DNA of 64,000 nucleotides from Undaria pinnatifida (lineage: Eukaryota; Sar; Phaeophyceae; Laminariales; Alariaceae): the NCBI GenBank assembly GCA_012845835.1, contig JABAKD010000014.1, positions 1,356,501-1,420,500 of the forward strand, given 5' to 3'. Below, piece after piece: positions 12,001 to 21,644 of this stretch. The notes beneath the pieces were generated by a model, which saw only the letters and a list, made by a program, of their open reading frames with translations, did no database searches and was not told where the DNA came from. The translations under genes were made by a program, and so were the position numbers. The first letter of the stretch is position 1; each line of letters begins with the position of its first letter.

Positions 12001-14452
12001 GACTTGCAGCAAGCGCGAGAGCGTGAGTTAGCAACACTCGAGGAAAAATCGACGAGCAGTGGGATTACTGTACCCTGCGCGCGATAAAAATTGAAGGCAG
12101 GAACCGGGGGGGAGAGGGGACAACACGTGTGACCACAGCTTGTCCAGGAGTTGGAAAGTAGAATTGTGAAAAAAATAAAAAGTAATTGTAGGGTCCACAG
12201 CAGTTCACAGCCTGGGAGCACAGAATTGACATGTCTTTAGGACGAAGAATTAGCACGGACTCTGGGGGTACTGATGTCGTTGGGTAGGAGAGAACGGTAT
12301 AATGTGAAAAACACACAAGACACCCAGTGTTTTTTTTTTTTTTTATCCTCCGGCGGAATGGTGAAAAATAAAGCTTTAGCTCACCACACTTCCACGTACA
12401 CCCAGTGGTGTTTCTGACGCACACTAAGGTATCGGTGCATCGCTTGAGCTCTATGTCCCACCCAACAACTGATCACCACTATTGATTGAACAACTGATGC
12501 ATTACTATTAATTGAACAACATGATGAAGTGCCACCCGAAGAAAAATCCCATGTCCTCGGCCTACACTCATCATTTCGCGAAAAAGTACCAGGAATTCAA
12601 AAATTCCGACGGTGTTGGGCTAAGGGGGCCCCGTCATGACATCTTTTTTGGTCGAAGTTAGCCGAAAAATGGTACTACGCCCCTCTATCTTACACAGCAG
12701 CAGCGACCTTCATGTATTGCTTCACTGGGTTGGGGTTAGGGTTCGCTACACTCGTATCCTCATATCGTACCAGTGACCCTCGACGAAAGTATAAATAGTG
12801 TCGAACGACTGGCAAGGTGCCCTTGCTCCTGCCACTATCGAACCATCTCTCACCTGAACGTTGCGAGGCTTGGTGCGGACGTCGTAAATGTACGGCCACT
12901 CGAACCAGGGGACGACGAAGTGCATCCCCTCAGACATAACGCCTTCTTTTACCCCGGTCAGGCGGTTGAAGATGATCGCCCGGTGGCCACCGTCCACTGT
13001 TGTGACATCATGATCGCGGCCGCAATTCGTCAGAAAACAATAAACCGTCAGGCGGAAAGTCTGAAACCGCCACTATAGAAAATGTGTGACCGCCACTCAG
13101 AGAATGTGAAACCGTCACTCACAAGATGTGAAACCCTCACTGTACAAATTTGAACGGTCACTCAGAGAAGGCGAAACCGTCACTGTTGAAACTGTGAGAT
13201 CCCAGTGAGGCAGGCGATTGGTGATGATGCGCGGTGACCACGGTACACTGCGATAGAATAATAATGAAGAGTGTCATCACGATCGCGGCCGCAACTGGTC
13301 ACAAAACGTGAAACCATCAAAACAAGAAGTATGAAAAGCCGTCACCGCCTTAGAGAAAGCGAAGCCGCTACATACATAACGTGAAAACGCCACATATAAA
13401 TTGTGAAACCCCGGTGAGGACGGTTGATGATGATCGCGACGTGACCACCGTCCACTGTGACGAAAAGAAAACGTTGATATCCGTATAAAACTATGGCTTG
13501 CGCTGAGGGAGTAGTAACGGTGAACGCCAGTACGGGCAGCTCCCGCTGTCGTTACCATGGGAAGTGAAGGATGACACAGCTAGCGCAGGGTTGCAAATAC
13601 AATTGAGACAAAATGAAACACGACATGTACTTCGAAGTATGAAAAAAGTGGAAATGTGGTGAGATGAAGCTCTATTTTTCCCATTCGACAGAGGGCATGA
13701 AAAAATATTAAAATAAAACGTGATTTCGACCGCATGAAATATTTGCCTTGATTTCCTCCTTGTTCCTACCCCAAAACACAGAATATATATATATAAATAC
13801 ATGTTTACATTAAACAGCCCCCAATCAACAAAACAATCACAATGATGGACACTGTCCAATAAAAGGGCGGTACAGGGTAGCTCCGAGGGAAAAAAAAATT
13901 TGGTCGGTGGCATAACCGCGTACGAAACCTGTCTTCCACTTTCGCCCCCTTTGCCATCCCTCTATACTATGAATTATGGGCCCATCTACGCCCGTGAAAA
14001 CGAACATCCAACTCCGAAATCTACACCTGGCATGTACTTTCTACTCCCCATACCTCTTCGTGTAGACTATATTTGTGGGCCAATCGTCTACGCTCGCGTC
14101 TCACCAGTGAATACCGAGTTGTAACCGCAGTATCCCACCGCGCCGAGGACTATGGCGGTGTTGAGGAGGGGGAGAAGTGGTCCGCCCCCGCTCGGGATCT
14201 TGTTAAACGCTGCCTGCGGGTCCAGCACACGCGCGCGAAAGTAGATTGGTGAAGCGCGAAATATTGCATACATTGGACACACCAGATCCCCATTTGATGG
14301 TTTGGAAAAAATAAAACCAACAAAACCAACAACAACAAAAAAATAAATTTTCAAGCACAAAACCCCACAAGATGGCGACGAACCACCGGCAGCATCGAAA
14401 TAACAAGGACGCACAAAGATTGCCAGTACTCACTCACCCTTACTCCCGCCAT
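5799..14452 (-). CDS. PHB2: Prohibitin, PHB2 type
   Basis: Prohibitins form ring complexes with their paralogue in the mitochondrial inner membrane and stabilise proteases and membrane structure. Eight exons were found: 14438-14452, 14105-14213, 12854-12996, 11085-11190, 10559-10658, 8252-8380, 7483-7542 and 5799-6056. The protein starts MAGVRAAFNKIP, has a hydrophobic anchor ([16 protein letters not shown]), then the SPFH/Band-7 domain ([40 protein letters not shown]) and the coiled-coil part ([28 protein letters not shown]). SKDLQMV and LRVL favour PHB2 over PHB1. Length to SLLLDL matches the family. Oddities: the frame does not join across intron 4, intron 6 has a GC donor, and the extreme C-terminus is uncertain. 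Introns hold copies of exon edges. Confidence 0.9.
6405..6725 (+). repeat. Dispersed ~330-bp repeat, copy 1
   Basis: About 70-75 percent identical by eye to 32147-32515: both carry GCATGGTCGTAGTC-type starts, GGTGAGCTGCATCC, GCGGACTTCGG or GACGGACTTCGG, and a CTCGTGGGTGCC end. Both are preceded by a G-rich run. It lies in prohibitin intron 7. It may be a transposable-element fragment of unknown class. Confidence 0.7.
7143..7452. mobile_element. MITE-like element, GGTAGAGGTG family, copy 1
   Basis: The left end resembles CGGTAGAGGTGAACC and the right end is CTCTATCGTAGC, forming imperfect terminal inverted repeats. An internal AAGGAGCCCCGTCGTTCAG block matches the copies at 25914-26152 and 46436-46746. 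It is non-coding and lies in prohibitin intron 7 (just after exon 7). Confidence 0.6.
7483..7542 (-). CDS. PHB2: Prohibitin exon 7 (60 bp)
   Basis: A 60-bp exon bounded by CTTTAG and GTGTGTGG encodes [20 protein letters not shown]. Both borders are phase 0, and it exactly fills the gap between EAKQ and MSIVIK in the family alignment. Confidence 0.92.
7818..7885 (-). repeat. Decayed copy of prohibitin exon 6 3' edge (distal)
   Basis: On the minus strand it repeats the TAAVEAKQ coding end together with the GCAAGTCGAAA donor context of exon 6, but an in-frame stop and substitutions make it non-coding. Confidence 0.8.
8160..8225 (-). repeat. Decayed copy of prohibitin exon 6 3' edge (proximal)
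   Basis: On the minus strand it reads [16 protein letters not shown], a mutated repeat of [16 protein letters not shown], directly after the true donor of exon 6. The donor itself is changed (CCCGCA instead of CAGGCA). Confidence 0.85.
8252..8380 (-). CDS. PHB2: Prohibitin exon 6, GC donor
   Basis: The acceptor CCTCCCAG precedes [17 protein letters not shown]; the exon ends TAAVEAKQ. It is 129 bp, phase 0 at both ends. The donor is CAG/GCAAGT, a textbook GC-AG intron rather than GT-AG. Confidence 0.93.
8459..8977. repeat. CCACCACACCAAA-type minisatellite
   Basis: About 520 bp of 10-15-bp variants of CCACCACACCAAA and ACCACACCGAA. The plus strand has almost no G, so the complementary strand is a long GGTGGTGTGG-type G-rich tract. 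It lies in prohibitin intron 5. Open frames on the minus strand (WWFGVVV-like) are artefacts. Confidence 0.93.
9355..9393. repeat. (CCCG)n microsatellite
   Basis: About nine copies of CCCG, one with a C to T change, in prohibitin intron 5. Homopolymeric G or C runs near 9533, 9589, 9686 and 10070 lie in the same intron. Confidence 0.95.
10559..10658 (-). CDS. PHB2: Prohibitin exon 5
   Basis: The exon encodes [12 protein letters not shown] and ELLTKRE before donor GAG/GTATGT. The acceptor is a pyrimidine tract ending CCCGAG. It begins with one base before codon Leu, so it needs a phase-2 partner, whereas exon 4 ends in phase 1. Either one base is missing in the sequence, or splicing here is unusual. 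Confidence 0.88.
10775..10855 (-). repeat. Decayed copy of prohibitin exon 5 5' edge
   Basis: It repeats the acceptor region and first codons of exon 5 (plus strand GCTCGTCGTAGTC at both 10642 and 10779) with upstream intron sequence. After LDYDE the copy carries small indels and loses the frame. Confidence 0.82.
11085..11190 (-). CDS. PHB2: Prohibitin exon 4
   Basis: The acceptor CCGTAG precedes [18 protein letters not shown]; the exon ends RRLGK plus one base before GTAAGG. The start is phase 0, matching exon 3. The end is phase 1, which does not match exon 5. Confidence 0.9.
12030..12200. repeat. Dispersed repeat shared with 50140-50320
   Basis: Both loci have GAACCGGGGGGGAGA or TACCGGGGGGGAGAA, then GTGACCACAG or GGGACCACAG, CTTGTCC or GTTGTCC, and similar flanks. 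The function and class are unknown; probably a transposable-element remnant. Confidence 0.55.
12343..12412 (-). repeat. Dispersed AGTGTGGTGAGCT repeat, inverted copy
   Basis: The reverse complement of a sequence seen at 13620-13710, 14830-14905 and 37672-37755. The shared core is CGTGGAAGTGTGGTGAGCT, then AAGCTTTATTTTTCCC and CCGCCGGAGGAT plus an A-run. Confidence 0.75.
12854..12996 (-). CDS. PHB2: Prohibitin exon 3
   Basis: Starts after ACAACAG, completing a Val codon, then [18 protein letters not shown]; it ends TKPRNVQ before CAG/GTGAGA. It is 143 bp, entry phase 1 and exit phase 0, both matching neighbours. Confidence 0.93.
13040..13200. repeat. Short GTGAAACCGTCACTC tandem repeats
   Basis: Five to six diverged copies of about 25-30 bp around GTGAAACCGTCACT, lying between the true exon 3 edge and its copies in intron 2. 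Confidence 0.75.
13198..13310 (-). repeat. Decayed copy of prohibitin exon 3 5' edge (copy 1)
   Basis: Repeats the first coding bases of exon 3 (plus strand GGTGATGATGCGCGGTGACC against GAAGATGATCGCCCGGTGGCC) plus the adjoining intron motif GATCGCGGCCGCAA. Confidence 0.78.
13405..13470 (-). repeat. Decayed copy of prohibitin exon 3 5' edge (copy 2)
   Basis: The plus strand GATGATGATCGCGACGTGAC and CACCGTCCACTG again match the start of exon 3 and its acceptor side, about 220 bp beyond copy 1. Confidence 0.78.
13620..13710 (+). repeat. Dispersed AGTGTGGTGAGCT repeat, diverged copy
   Basis: AGTGGAAATGTGGTGAGATG followed by AAGCTCTATTTTTCCC resembles the cores at 14830 and 37680. Confidence 0.6.
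14105..14213 (-). CDS. PHB2: Prohibitin exon 2
   Basis: The acceptor CCCGCAG precedes [18 protein letters not shown]; the exon ends YNSVFT plus one base before GTGAGA. It encodes the N-terminal hydrophobic segment that anchors prohibitins in the inner membrane. Confidence 0.92.
14438..14452 (-). CDS. PHB2: Prohibitin exon 1 (start)
   Basis: ATG GCG GGA GTA AGG followed by GTGAGTG gives MAGVR, phase 0, joining directly to AAFNKIP. ATGG context is good. The start is chosen because the next exon begins in phase 0 and lacks its own ATG. Confidence 0.8.
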
Positions 14453-14829
14453 GGTGTCCTGTGGCTTATCCCAGCAGGTGTTTTAGGCGTCGCTGCCGCG
14501 GCTTCTACTACTACCCGCTCCGGAACGGTTTGCGTTTGCCTCCTGTAAGGGGGAGTGCGGGTGGAAACGACACGCAGCAGTCGGCGTCGGTTAATTTTTT
14601 CCTCGTTACATGCAGTCTCCTCGCTTTCCGTGGCGACTCTTACAACGTGCTTATGTGTCTGATACTCACGTGCTCTGATTGAAGTACGCTGATTTCAGAC
14701 TTCACTCTTGAGCTTTCATTTCTTGCTTGGTGTACGTACGACTTGCTTCAATCGTACGATATGTGCATTGTTTAGGTGTATTTGATGTTTTTCGCGGAGG
14801 CGAAAGGAACTGAGTTAAATCGACACACA

Positions 14830-14905
14830 ACGTGTATGAAAATACGTGGAAGTGTGGTGAGCTAAAGCTTTGTTTTTCCCCATCCGCCGGAGGATATAAA
14901 AAAAA
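14830..14905 (+). repeat. Dispersed AGTGTGGTGAGCT repeat
   Basis: AAATACGTGGAAGTGTGGTG, AGCTAAAGCTTTGTTTTTCC and CCGCCGGAGGAT with an A-run; nearly identical to 37672-37755. Confidence 0.85.
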
Positions 14906-16982
14906 AACAAAGAAAGTAATTTTCTACCCCCGAGTTATTGGAGTCTGTCCTGTGACCACGGACTAGACCACGTCGACGGATTGATTTAACGTGAAAACAA
15001 CAGCCAACAACAACGCAAGTATGTGCGGTACAGGGTGCAGGTACGCCACAACGAATATTACTCCAAAGACTGTAGGCCTGCCTATCAACCGCACCCATTC
15101 CAACAACAATTGTCCTAGCCACCAGGCCTGACTAACAGCAGTCGCGCCCTCCATTTGGGTCAATCCGCTATACCCGCGCAAATTCAGGACACAACCGAAG
15201 TGGCCCTCTACGTCAGCGCGGTACAGGACGCAGGCAGACCACAACAATAGTCCTATCAATAGCGATTGTAGACTAAGCTCTAAAACTCATCTGGGCCGGT
15301 CGGTGTAACCCACCGGATTACTTGCGCCGTGGCTAATTGTTTTTCCTCCTTTTTTCGACGTAAGACACCCCCCTGTATTACTATACTACTACTATAAATA
15401 GGATTTAAAGTACAATAGTCACGTCCCTAAGGGGGAGCTTACAGCCTCTATCGATAGCCCTATCAACAGCAATGGCGCCGCCCCCTCCTGTAAATGGGAT
15501 GTACAACGATCAAAGATAGCACTCTGACGCACGCGTCGACAAAACGGGTGTGCACCCAAAAAAAGCTGGAGCTCTTTATTTGAGGACCTCTACATCTTGC
15601 GCAAACCTTACTCCGAGAAGAAAATGAACGCGAAAATCCGATGAACAACTCCACGGCCCAGACACACGAAAGCGAACCCCGACGAACAACCACACGGCCT
15701 CAGCATACGACGAATACTATACATTTCAAAAGGCAAACAAAATTTCCAGCGACGATTCGGCGCCGCCTCAGTTCCAATGTCTTGGTCAAATAGGCATACC
15801 TCCATCGTAGCACGCTTGTAACGGCGGCAGTTCAGTACAGTGCAGTGCGGTACGGGGTAGGTATAGGAAGGCCACAACAACAGCCATACTGTAGCCTCGA
15901 GGCCTACCGGCGACAGTCGCCCGTTGATGTAAATATGCTACAAGCAAGCATCCGTACAACTCGTGACGCTGCGGACACAATCGAAGTGGGGAAAACGGAG
16001 ATGTACGACACGCGTGTAGATAGCATGACGATGCGCTTCATACCGCATATTCTTCCTAGACCACGCTTCTCGTTGTTAATGTCCCTGTGTAACAGGGCAT
16101 TCATTTGATCTGGACAGCGTGTTGCGCGCAGCGCGTTCGCCATGAAGATGCCGGGTGTACTCAGAGGGATCGGATCGAGTCTCTGGTGAAGGTACGGATC
16201 AATAGGGCGAGCAATGCTGCCGATCGGCATCGGGCGGCTGTGCTGCACCACCAGCGCGTTTCAGGCGGTCGGCGTGTCGTGCACGACATGAACCGCAGTG
16301 GGTCAGCTCCCCGGAGGGCCGCCAGAGGCCGGCACCCACGTAGGGGCCGCCGGAGAAAATAGTAAAACGTGACTGTACGTTTTGAAAGGCCGCCGGAGAA
16401 AATAATAAAACGTGAATGTACGCCCGAAAAACACTTGACCAAATTTGTGCTTAAAGACGTCAAATATTGTTTGAGCGATACACACATGCATATACGCTCG
16501 AACACCACTTGGCCACGTGCGTTTAGACGCCTTTGAACACGATTTTCGCCTACGGCGAACACAAAAAAAAAAGTGCCTCGAAAAACGTTCCCGACTTCGG
16601 CGAAAAAAACCCATGCATTTTATCTTTGTCGCCTACGTCGAAAAACGTTGCGCGGCGTGAAGCGCGTGTTGCGCTCCTTGCGGCGACTGTTGCGTAAAAC
16701 AGCGATTCCGATCAAAAAGGTGAGCCCGCAGCGCAACAGTTAACCAATGCTTTGCTAGACAGGGCTATTGGAACCAGCTAGCCCGTTTGGGGCTGCAGAC
16801 GGAAAAATACAACAACATAAACTGACCAGACCGACGAGAACAACATCTGTCAAACGAACCAGCTCGGCCTGCGGAGGTAAGAGGTGCACCGAAATTGCAA
16901 TGCAACCACATTTCTGGCGCGCACGCCGCATGATGCTAGCCGTGCTGCTGCGCGTTTCCACTCCAATAAATGGTCACTAAGA

Positions 16983-17074
16983 CTGCATTTGGCATAATGT
17001 TGGTCGCCGTGCGTTGGTCCGAAGAGGGCTGCATTTGGCATAATGTTGGTCGCCGTGCGTAGGTCCGAAGAGGG
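16983..17074. repeat. 46-bp perfect-type tandem duplication
   Basis: Units 16983-17028 and 17029-17074 (starting CTGCATTTGGCATAATG) differ at one base, so the duplication is recent. Confidence 0.93.
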
Positions 17075-17627
17075 TCAACATACAAATAGCACAATCTTAA
17101 GCTAAAGACGATACGTATACAGCACGAACGGACGCCCCCTTTTCATTCAAACACTTCATACGGCGTACGGCAAAGCTCTCGACCCTTCTTGTCTGTCCAA
17201 CCAATACGAACCCAAACCCAACCTGCCTTCGCTTCCGATCAAAACCCTTTAGGACTTCACGGGAAACCGTGCCCAAAAAAAGCGACGATAACACAAAATG
17301 GCTTGATTACGGCGTCGACCGTGCCAAGCAACCGGGGCTACTGTTGTTGCTACTGCATGGTGGTAGGGGATGTGTCCACGCACCGAAACGGAAGGTGAGG
17401 TCCGACACGCACGCAGCACGGTGATATTATTACCGTTGCACGCGCTCCTAGATTTCTTTACCGGATTTGTCGTGCTGCATAATAGGTCGATATAGACCGA
17501 TACACCCACGAAAAAAAAATGTACAAATCGCCATATCCATGAAAAAATGAATATTCGCTGTTATTTGCTTCCCGTCGCATGGATCAAACCACCAGGTACA
17601 TATTTTACACACAGTGGAGTTGTACAG

Positions 17628-17865
17628 GTGCCCCAATAAGGCGGTATCCCTATATAAGGCGGTACGCCGATGTAAGGCGGTCAAAACCGCTTGACGCGAC
17701 CGGGGAATCGCACTCATAGCTTACTAACAACCTATTAATAGAACGAATAAGGCGGCCTCCTACTAACAACCTATTAATAGAACGAACAAGGCGGCTTCCC
17801 TCTACAAGGCGGTCATATTGTTCTCTATAGTGTATACCACACCACCGCCTTAATGGGGGACGCCT
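17628..17865. mobile_element. AAGGCGGT-family MITE-like element, copy 1
   Basis: Ends CCCCAATAAGGCGGT and ACCGCCTTAATGGGG form a terminal inverted repeat of about 15 bp. Inside are further AAGGCGGT motifs and a tandem CTATTAATAGAACGAA unit. A related copy lies at 43955-44120. Non-coding. Confidence 0.65.
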
Positions 17866-18399
17866 ACTATGCCGACGTGTGGTACTATTATACTATTATT
17901 ACTATACTACTGTAGTGCACCGGCACTGCTTGCGGCAAGGTTAGGCCCTCCAAGGACCAAGGCGTTCACTCATGCGTGCTGCAGTTGCGTGAATAGTATG
18001 GGCAATTGGTCTCCAATGGTCAACACCCCCGCTCAACCACGCACCGTTCTGCCATGCTGCTACGATGCATCATGTGCGGCTGAAAATCGAAGGGGGTCGG
18101 CAAACCAACACCACTGCTGTAGACCATTCGTGGGTTCAGATTTTCGACGACAGGTGAACCATCTTGCGTACGGCGCGAGCGGGTATGAGTACCCCCCCCC
18201 CTGCACGGTACTCAGCGTACGCTGTTCCCAGCTTTCGCTCTTCGGGTGTGATATTTACGTGTTTACTGCTGTAGCAGTGTACTCGTAGACTAAACCGGTA
18301 GGCTGCTGTGGAATCGAGAACGGCGCAGGGGAGAGAAACAGCAATACGAAGCACATCAAGACAACAGCGCCCCGATTACTGTTTACTGCCAAGGTCAAG

Positions 18400-19740
18400 G
18401 TTCACGCTCCCAAAATACTTCATAGTCCCGAGTATAAATCGAGTATGGAAAGTAACTTCATACTCCGAGTATTCGTCGAGTATTTGGAGTAATGGGTAAT
18501 GCGAGTACTTGGAGTACTGCTGTCTGTACTGATGGCCGAAATACTGCGAGTACCCGGAGTATGAGCAGTACTGACCGCCGATATACTGCGTGTATCATGC
18601 TGGGAGTACGAGTACAAAACTCCGAGTATAAGCAGTATTAGCAGTACAAATACTCAGAGTACGAGCAGCATTGAGCGCCGAAATACTGCAGTGCCTGATA
18701 TACGAGTAACATACGCCGAGTATTACTGCCACCTGCAGTACCTCGCAGTATGAAACCCTAAAATACTTTCAAGTATTACTTCACCTTGCAGCATGAAATG
18801 GTCAAATACTGCGAGCATCGGCCATATGAGCCAGTAGAGCTTACCACTTTTTCGACGGCATGGTTGACGCACACTGTGTACGAGACGAATAGGGTTTCAC
18901 CGTACATTGGTTGGTGCGTTTCGTTGGGTTAGGGTTAGGGTATATACAATTCAAGAGTATGTCCACCATGTTATCGAAAAAGCGATAAGGTACCCTCATA
19001 TGAGCAGTACCAACAACCGAACTACTGCAAGTATCAAAGTATGACAAGTACAGAACACGAAAGTACTCAAGTACTTGAAGTATCTACAGTATCGAGTCCC
19101 GAAATACTTGGAGTACTGGGAGCAACCACAGAACCCAAGCCCAAATACTTAAAGTACCCGGGGGTATCCAGAGTCAGCATCGAACCCCGAAATACTGCTA
19201 GTCCCGAAATATTTGCAGTACAACAGAGGCCAAAAATACCGCGAGCGAGTACTCGCGGTATTTGCAGTAACTCCAAAATACTTCAAATGCAGCAGTATTC
19301 AGGACCCACTACTGGCACGTGCACCGGGCGTTCGAAGGTCCACAGGCAACACACATATAATTCCGTCACACGGTCCACCGACACACCGGCCGAGTAGTAC
19401 TGGCAGAATCATAAACACCAGCATCAACCTTCAGCGTTATTGGCGTTGAGCGAAGAGATAGATCGTGTGCAGTTGCAGCTGCGTAGCCTGCGAGCATGAG
19501 CACTCCTTCTGCCGGCGGTGGCGGCGAGCGCGCCTCGTTCACGGCGGGGCCACCAGAGCTGCAGCAGCAGCAGGAGCAGCAGCAGCAGCAACAAGCGACC
19601 AGCAGCAGACGCAGCAGCAGCAGCAGACGCAGCAGCAGCAGCAGCAGCAGCAGCAGCTAATCACAAAGACACTTGTAGCAACAGCCGCAGTCGGAGGAGG
19701 GGGCAGGACTTCAGCCTGAGCCTGCACCGCAGCCACAACA
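18400..19740. repeat. AGTACT/GCGAGTA-rich minisatellite domain, left part
   Basis: Irregular 15-40-bp units containing CCGAAATACTGCGAGTAC-like motifs on both strands. At 18916-18938 there is a short telomere-like stretch (GGGTTAGGGTTAGGG). 19559-19655 is a CAG repeat. No credible gene. Confidence 0.8.
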
Positions 19741-20215
19741 GTCGATTGTCGCGAAGAGCAGCATCACAAGGAGCACAAGCTCGCGTGCCGACGTTCTTGA
19801 CCAACGATGCACAGATGCCCCCTAAAATACTTGATGCTCCGAGTATACTTCCGAGTATTTGAAGTATTTGGTACTGCGAGAACTCCAGGTAATGCCGAAA
19901 AATTGCGAGTACTGGGAGTATGCGCAGTGCTGATGGCCGAAATACTGCCGAGTACTGGGAGTATAAGGAACAAAAAACTTCCGAGTACAAGTAGTACTCG
20001 CAGTAGAAACATCTGAAATACTGCCAGTACTGTACTCAAGAGTGTCAGCAATATTAACCCCCGAAAAATTGCAGTATAAAGTAACGTACTCCGAGTATTG
20101 CTGCCACCTTCAGTACCTCGCAGTACAAAAGCCTGAAAAACTATTACTCCACCTCGCAGACCGAGACGGTGAAATGCTGCGAGTATGGGCAGTACGAGCA
20201 GTACTATTATATTAT
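19741..20215. repeat. Inverted repeat arm A
   Basis: Its reverse complement recurs at 20640-21165 (arm A'). Landmarks: CTCAAGAGTGTCAGCAATATT, CCGAAAAATTGCAGTATAAAG, GAACTCCAGGTAATGCC. Confidence 0.88.
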
Positions 20216-20225
20216 ACTACGGTAG

Positions 20226-20638
20226 CAGGTACCAGGTAAGGTATAATTTTGTGAGCATATGATACCCTTTGTATTGCCTTGGGGTAAGCGTAAACCTTAC
20301 ATAGTTAGCTAGTAAACCTTGCACGGATCGGATGCTACAAGTACCGGGGGGTGAAATGAAGTAAAGTTTTGGGAGAAAAAATACTCCGGGTACTTCGTGT
20401 GCTCGCAGTGTTTCGGGGGTTATGTACCGTGAATACTGCGAGTACAGTACTCGTGGTATTTCGGGGTTCTGTACTGCAGATACTCCCGATACTTCCACGT
20501 ATTTCGAGGTTTGATACTGCTGCTGTGGATACTCGCAGTACTTCAAGTATTTTGGGGTCCGATACTTTGGAATTACTTCAAGTATTTCGGGGTTCTATAC
20601 TCCAGGTACTCACGGTACTTGCAGTATTGTGTTTTGTG
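20226..20638. repeat. Inverted repeat arm B
   Basis: Its reverse complement recurs at 21183-21590 (arm B'). Landmarks: CCGGGGGGTGAAATGAAGTA, GTGTTTCGGGGGTTATGTAC. Confidence 0.86.
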
Positions 20639-20639
20639 G

Positions 20640-21165
20640 CTGCTATAATAGTACTGTTCGTACTGCCAATACTCGCAGCATTCACCGTCTCGGACTGCGA
20701 GGTGGAGTAATACTTCGAGTTTTTCAGGCTTTCGTACTGCGAGGTACTGAAGGTGGCAGCAGTACTCGGAGTACGTTACTTTATACTGCAATTTTTCGGG
20801 GGTAAATATTGCTGACACTCTTGAGTGCAGTACTGACACTCTTGAGTGCAGTACTGGCAGTATTTCAGATGTTTCTACTACGAGTATTACTTGTACTCGG
20901 ATGTTTTGTTCTCCTCATGCCCCCAGCACTTGGCGGTATTTCGGCCATCAGTGCTCCGCACACTCCCAGTACTCGCAATTTTTCGGCATTACCTGGAGTA
21001 CTCGCAGTGCCAAGAACTTCAAGCACTCGAAGTATACTCGAAGCATGGACTATTCTGGGGGGCATCTGTGCATCGTTCGTCATGAACGTCGGCACGAGAG
21101 CTTGTGCCTCTTTTGATGCCGCTCTTCGTGACAATTCACTGTTATGGGTGCGGTGCAGGCGCAGG
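20640..21165. repeat. Inverted repeat arm A'
   Basis: Reverse complement of 19741-20215. It carries a private 22-bp tandem duplication (GACACTCTTGAGTGCAGTACT, twice near 20813-20856). Confidence 0.88.
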
Positions 21166-21182
21166 CTCTGGGGTCAGCCAAA

Positions 21183-21590
21183 TTACTGCAAGTACCATGA
21201 GTACCTGGAGTATAGAAGCCCGAAATACTTGAAGTAATTCCAAAGAAGTATCAAGTACTGCGAGTATCCACAGCAGCAGTCAAGTACTGCGAGTATCCAC
21301 AGCAGCAGTATCAAACCTCGAAATACTTGGAAGTATCGGGAGTATCTGCAGTACAAAACCCCGACATACCATGAGTACCGTACTCGCAGTTTTCGCAGTA
21401 CATAACCCCGAAACACTGCGAGTACACGAAGGACCCGGAGTATTTTTTTCTCCCAAAACTGTACTTCATTTCACCCCCCGGTACTTGTGGCATCCGTGCA
21501 AGGTTTAGTAGCTAAGGAGGTAAGGTTTGCGTTTTCCCCAAGGTATATCATATGCTCGCAAAAAAATACCGTACCTACTATTATACCATG
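21183..21590. repeat. Inverted repeat arm B'
   Basis: Reverse complement of 20226-20638, with an internal ~34-bp duplication (CAAGTACTGCGAGTATCCAC twice near 21252-21305). Confidence 0.86.
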
Positions 21591-21644
21591 GTTTAACGTA
21601 ACTTTAGATGATACCAGGTAGATTCGTAGTCTACATGTACACCT

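Larger units (their letters stand above)
14453..17620. other. Intergenic upstream of prohibitin, no recognised gene
   Basis: Presumably contains the prohibitin promoter just above 14452. A minus-strand frame at about 15904-16251 (PIGSIARPIDPYLHQ, FMANALRATRCPD) looks somewhat protein-like but matches nothing I can name. Around 16340-16430 two ~50-bp units with GCCGCCGGAGAAAATA are tandemly repeated. Confidence 0.5.

Noticed and set aside
19559-19655. Polyglutamine protein exon
   Set aside because: A CAG run with no conserved flanking domain and no convincing splice sites. Similar CAG runs occur in non-coding elements here.
18400-21600. Open frames in the AGTACT-rich domain on both strands
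   Set aside because: They follow the repeat and its inverted copies; the same peptide appears on opposite strands because of the inverted repeats.
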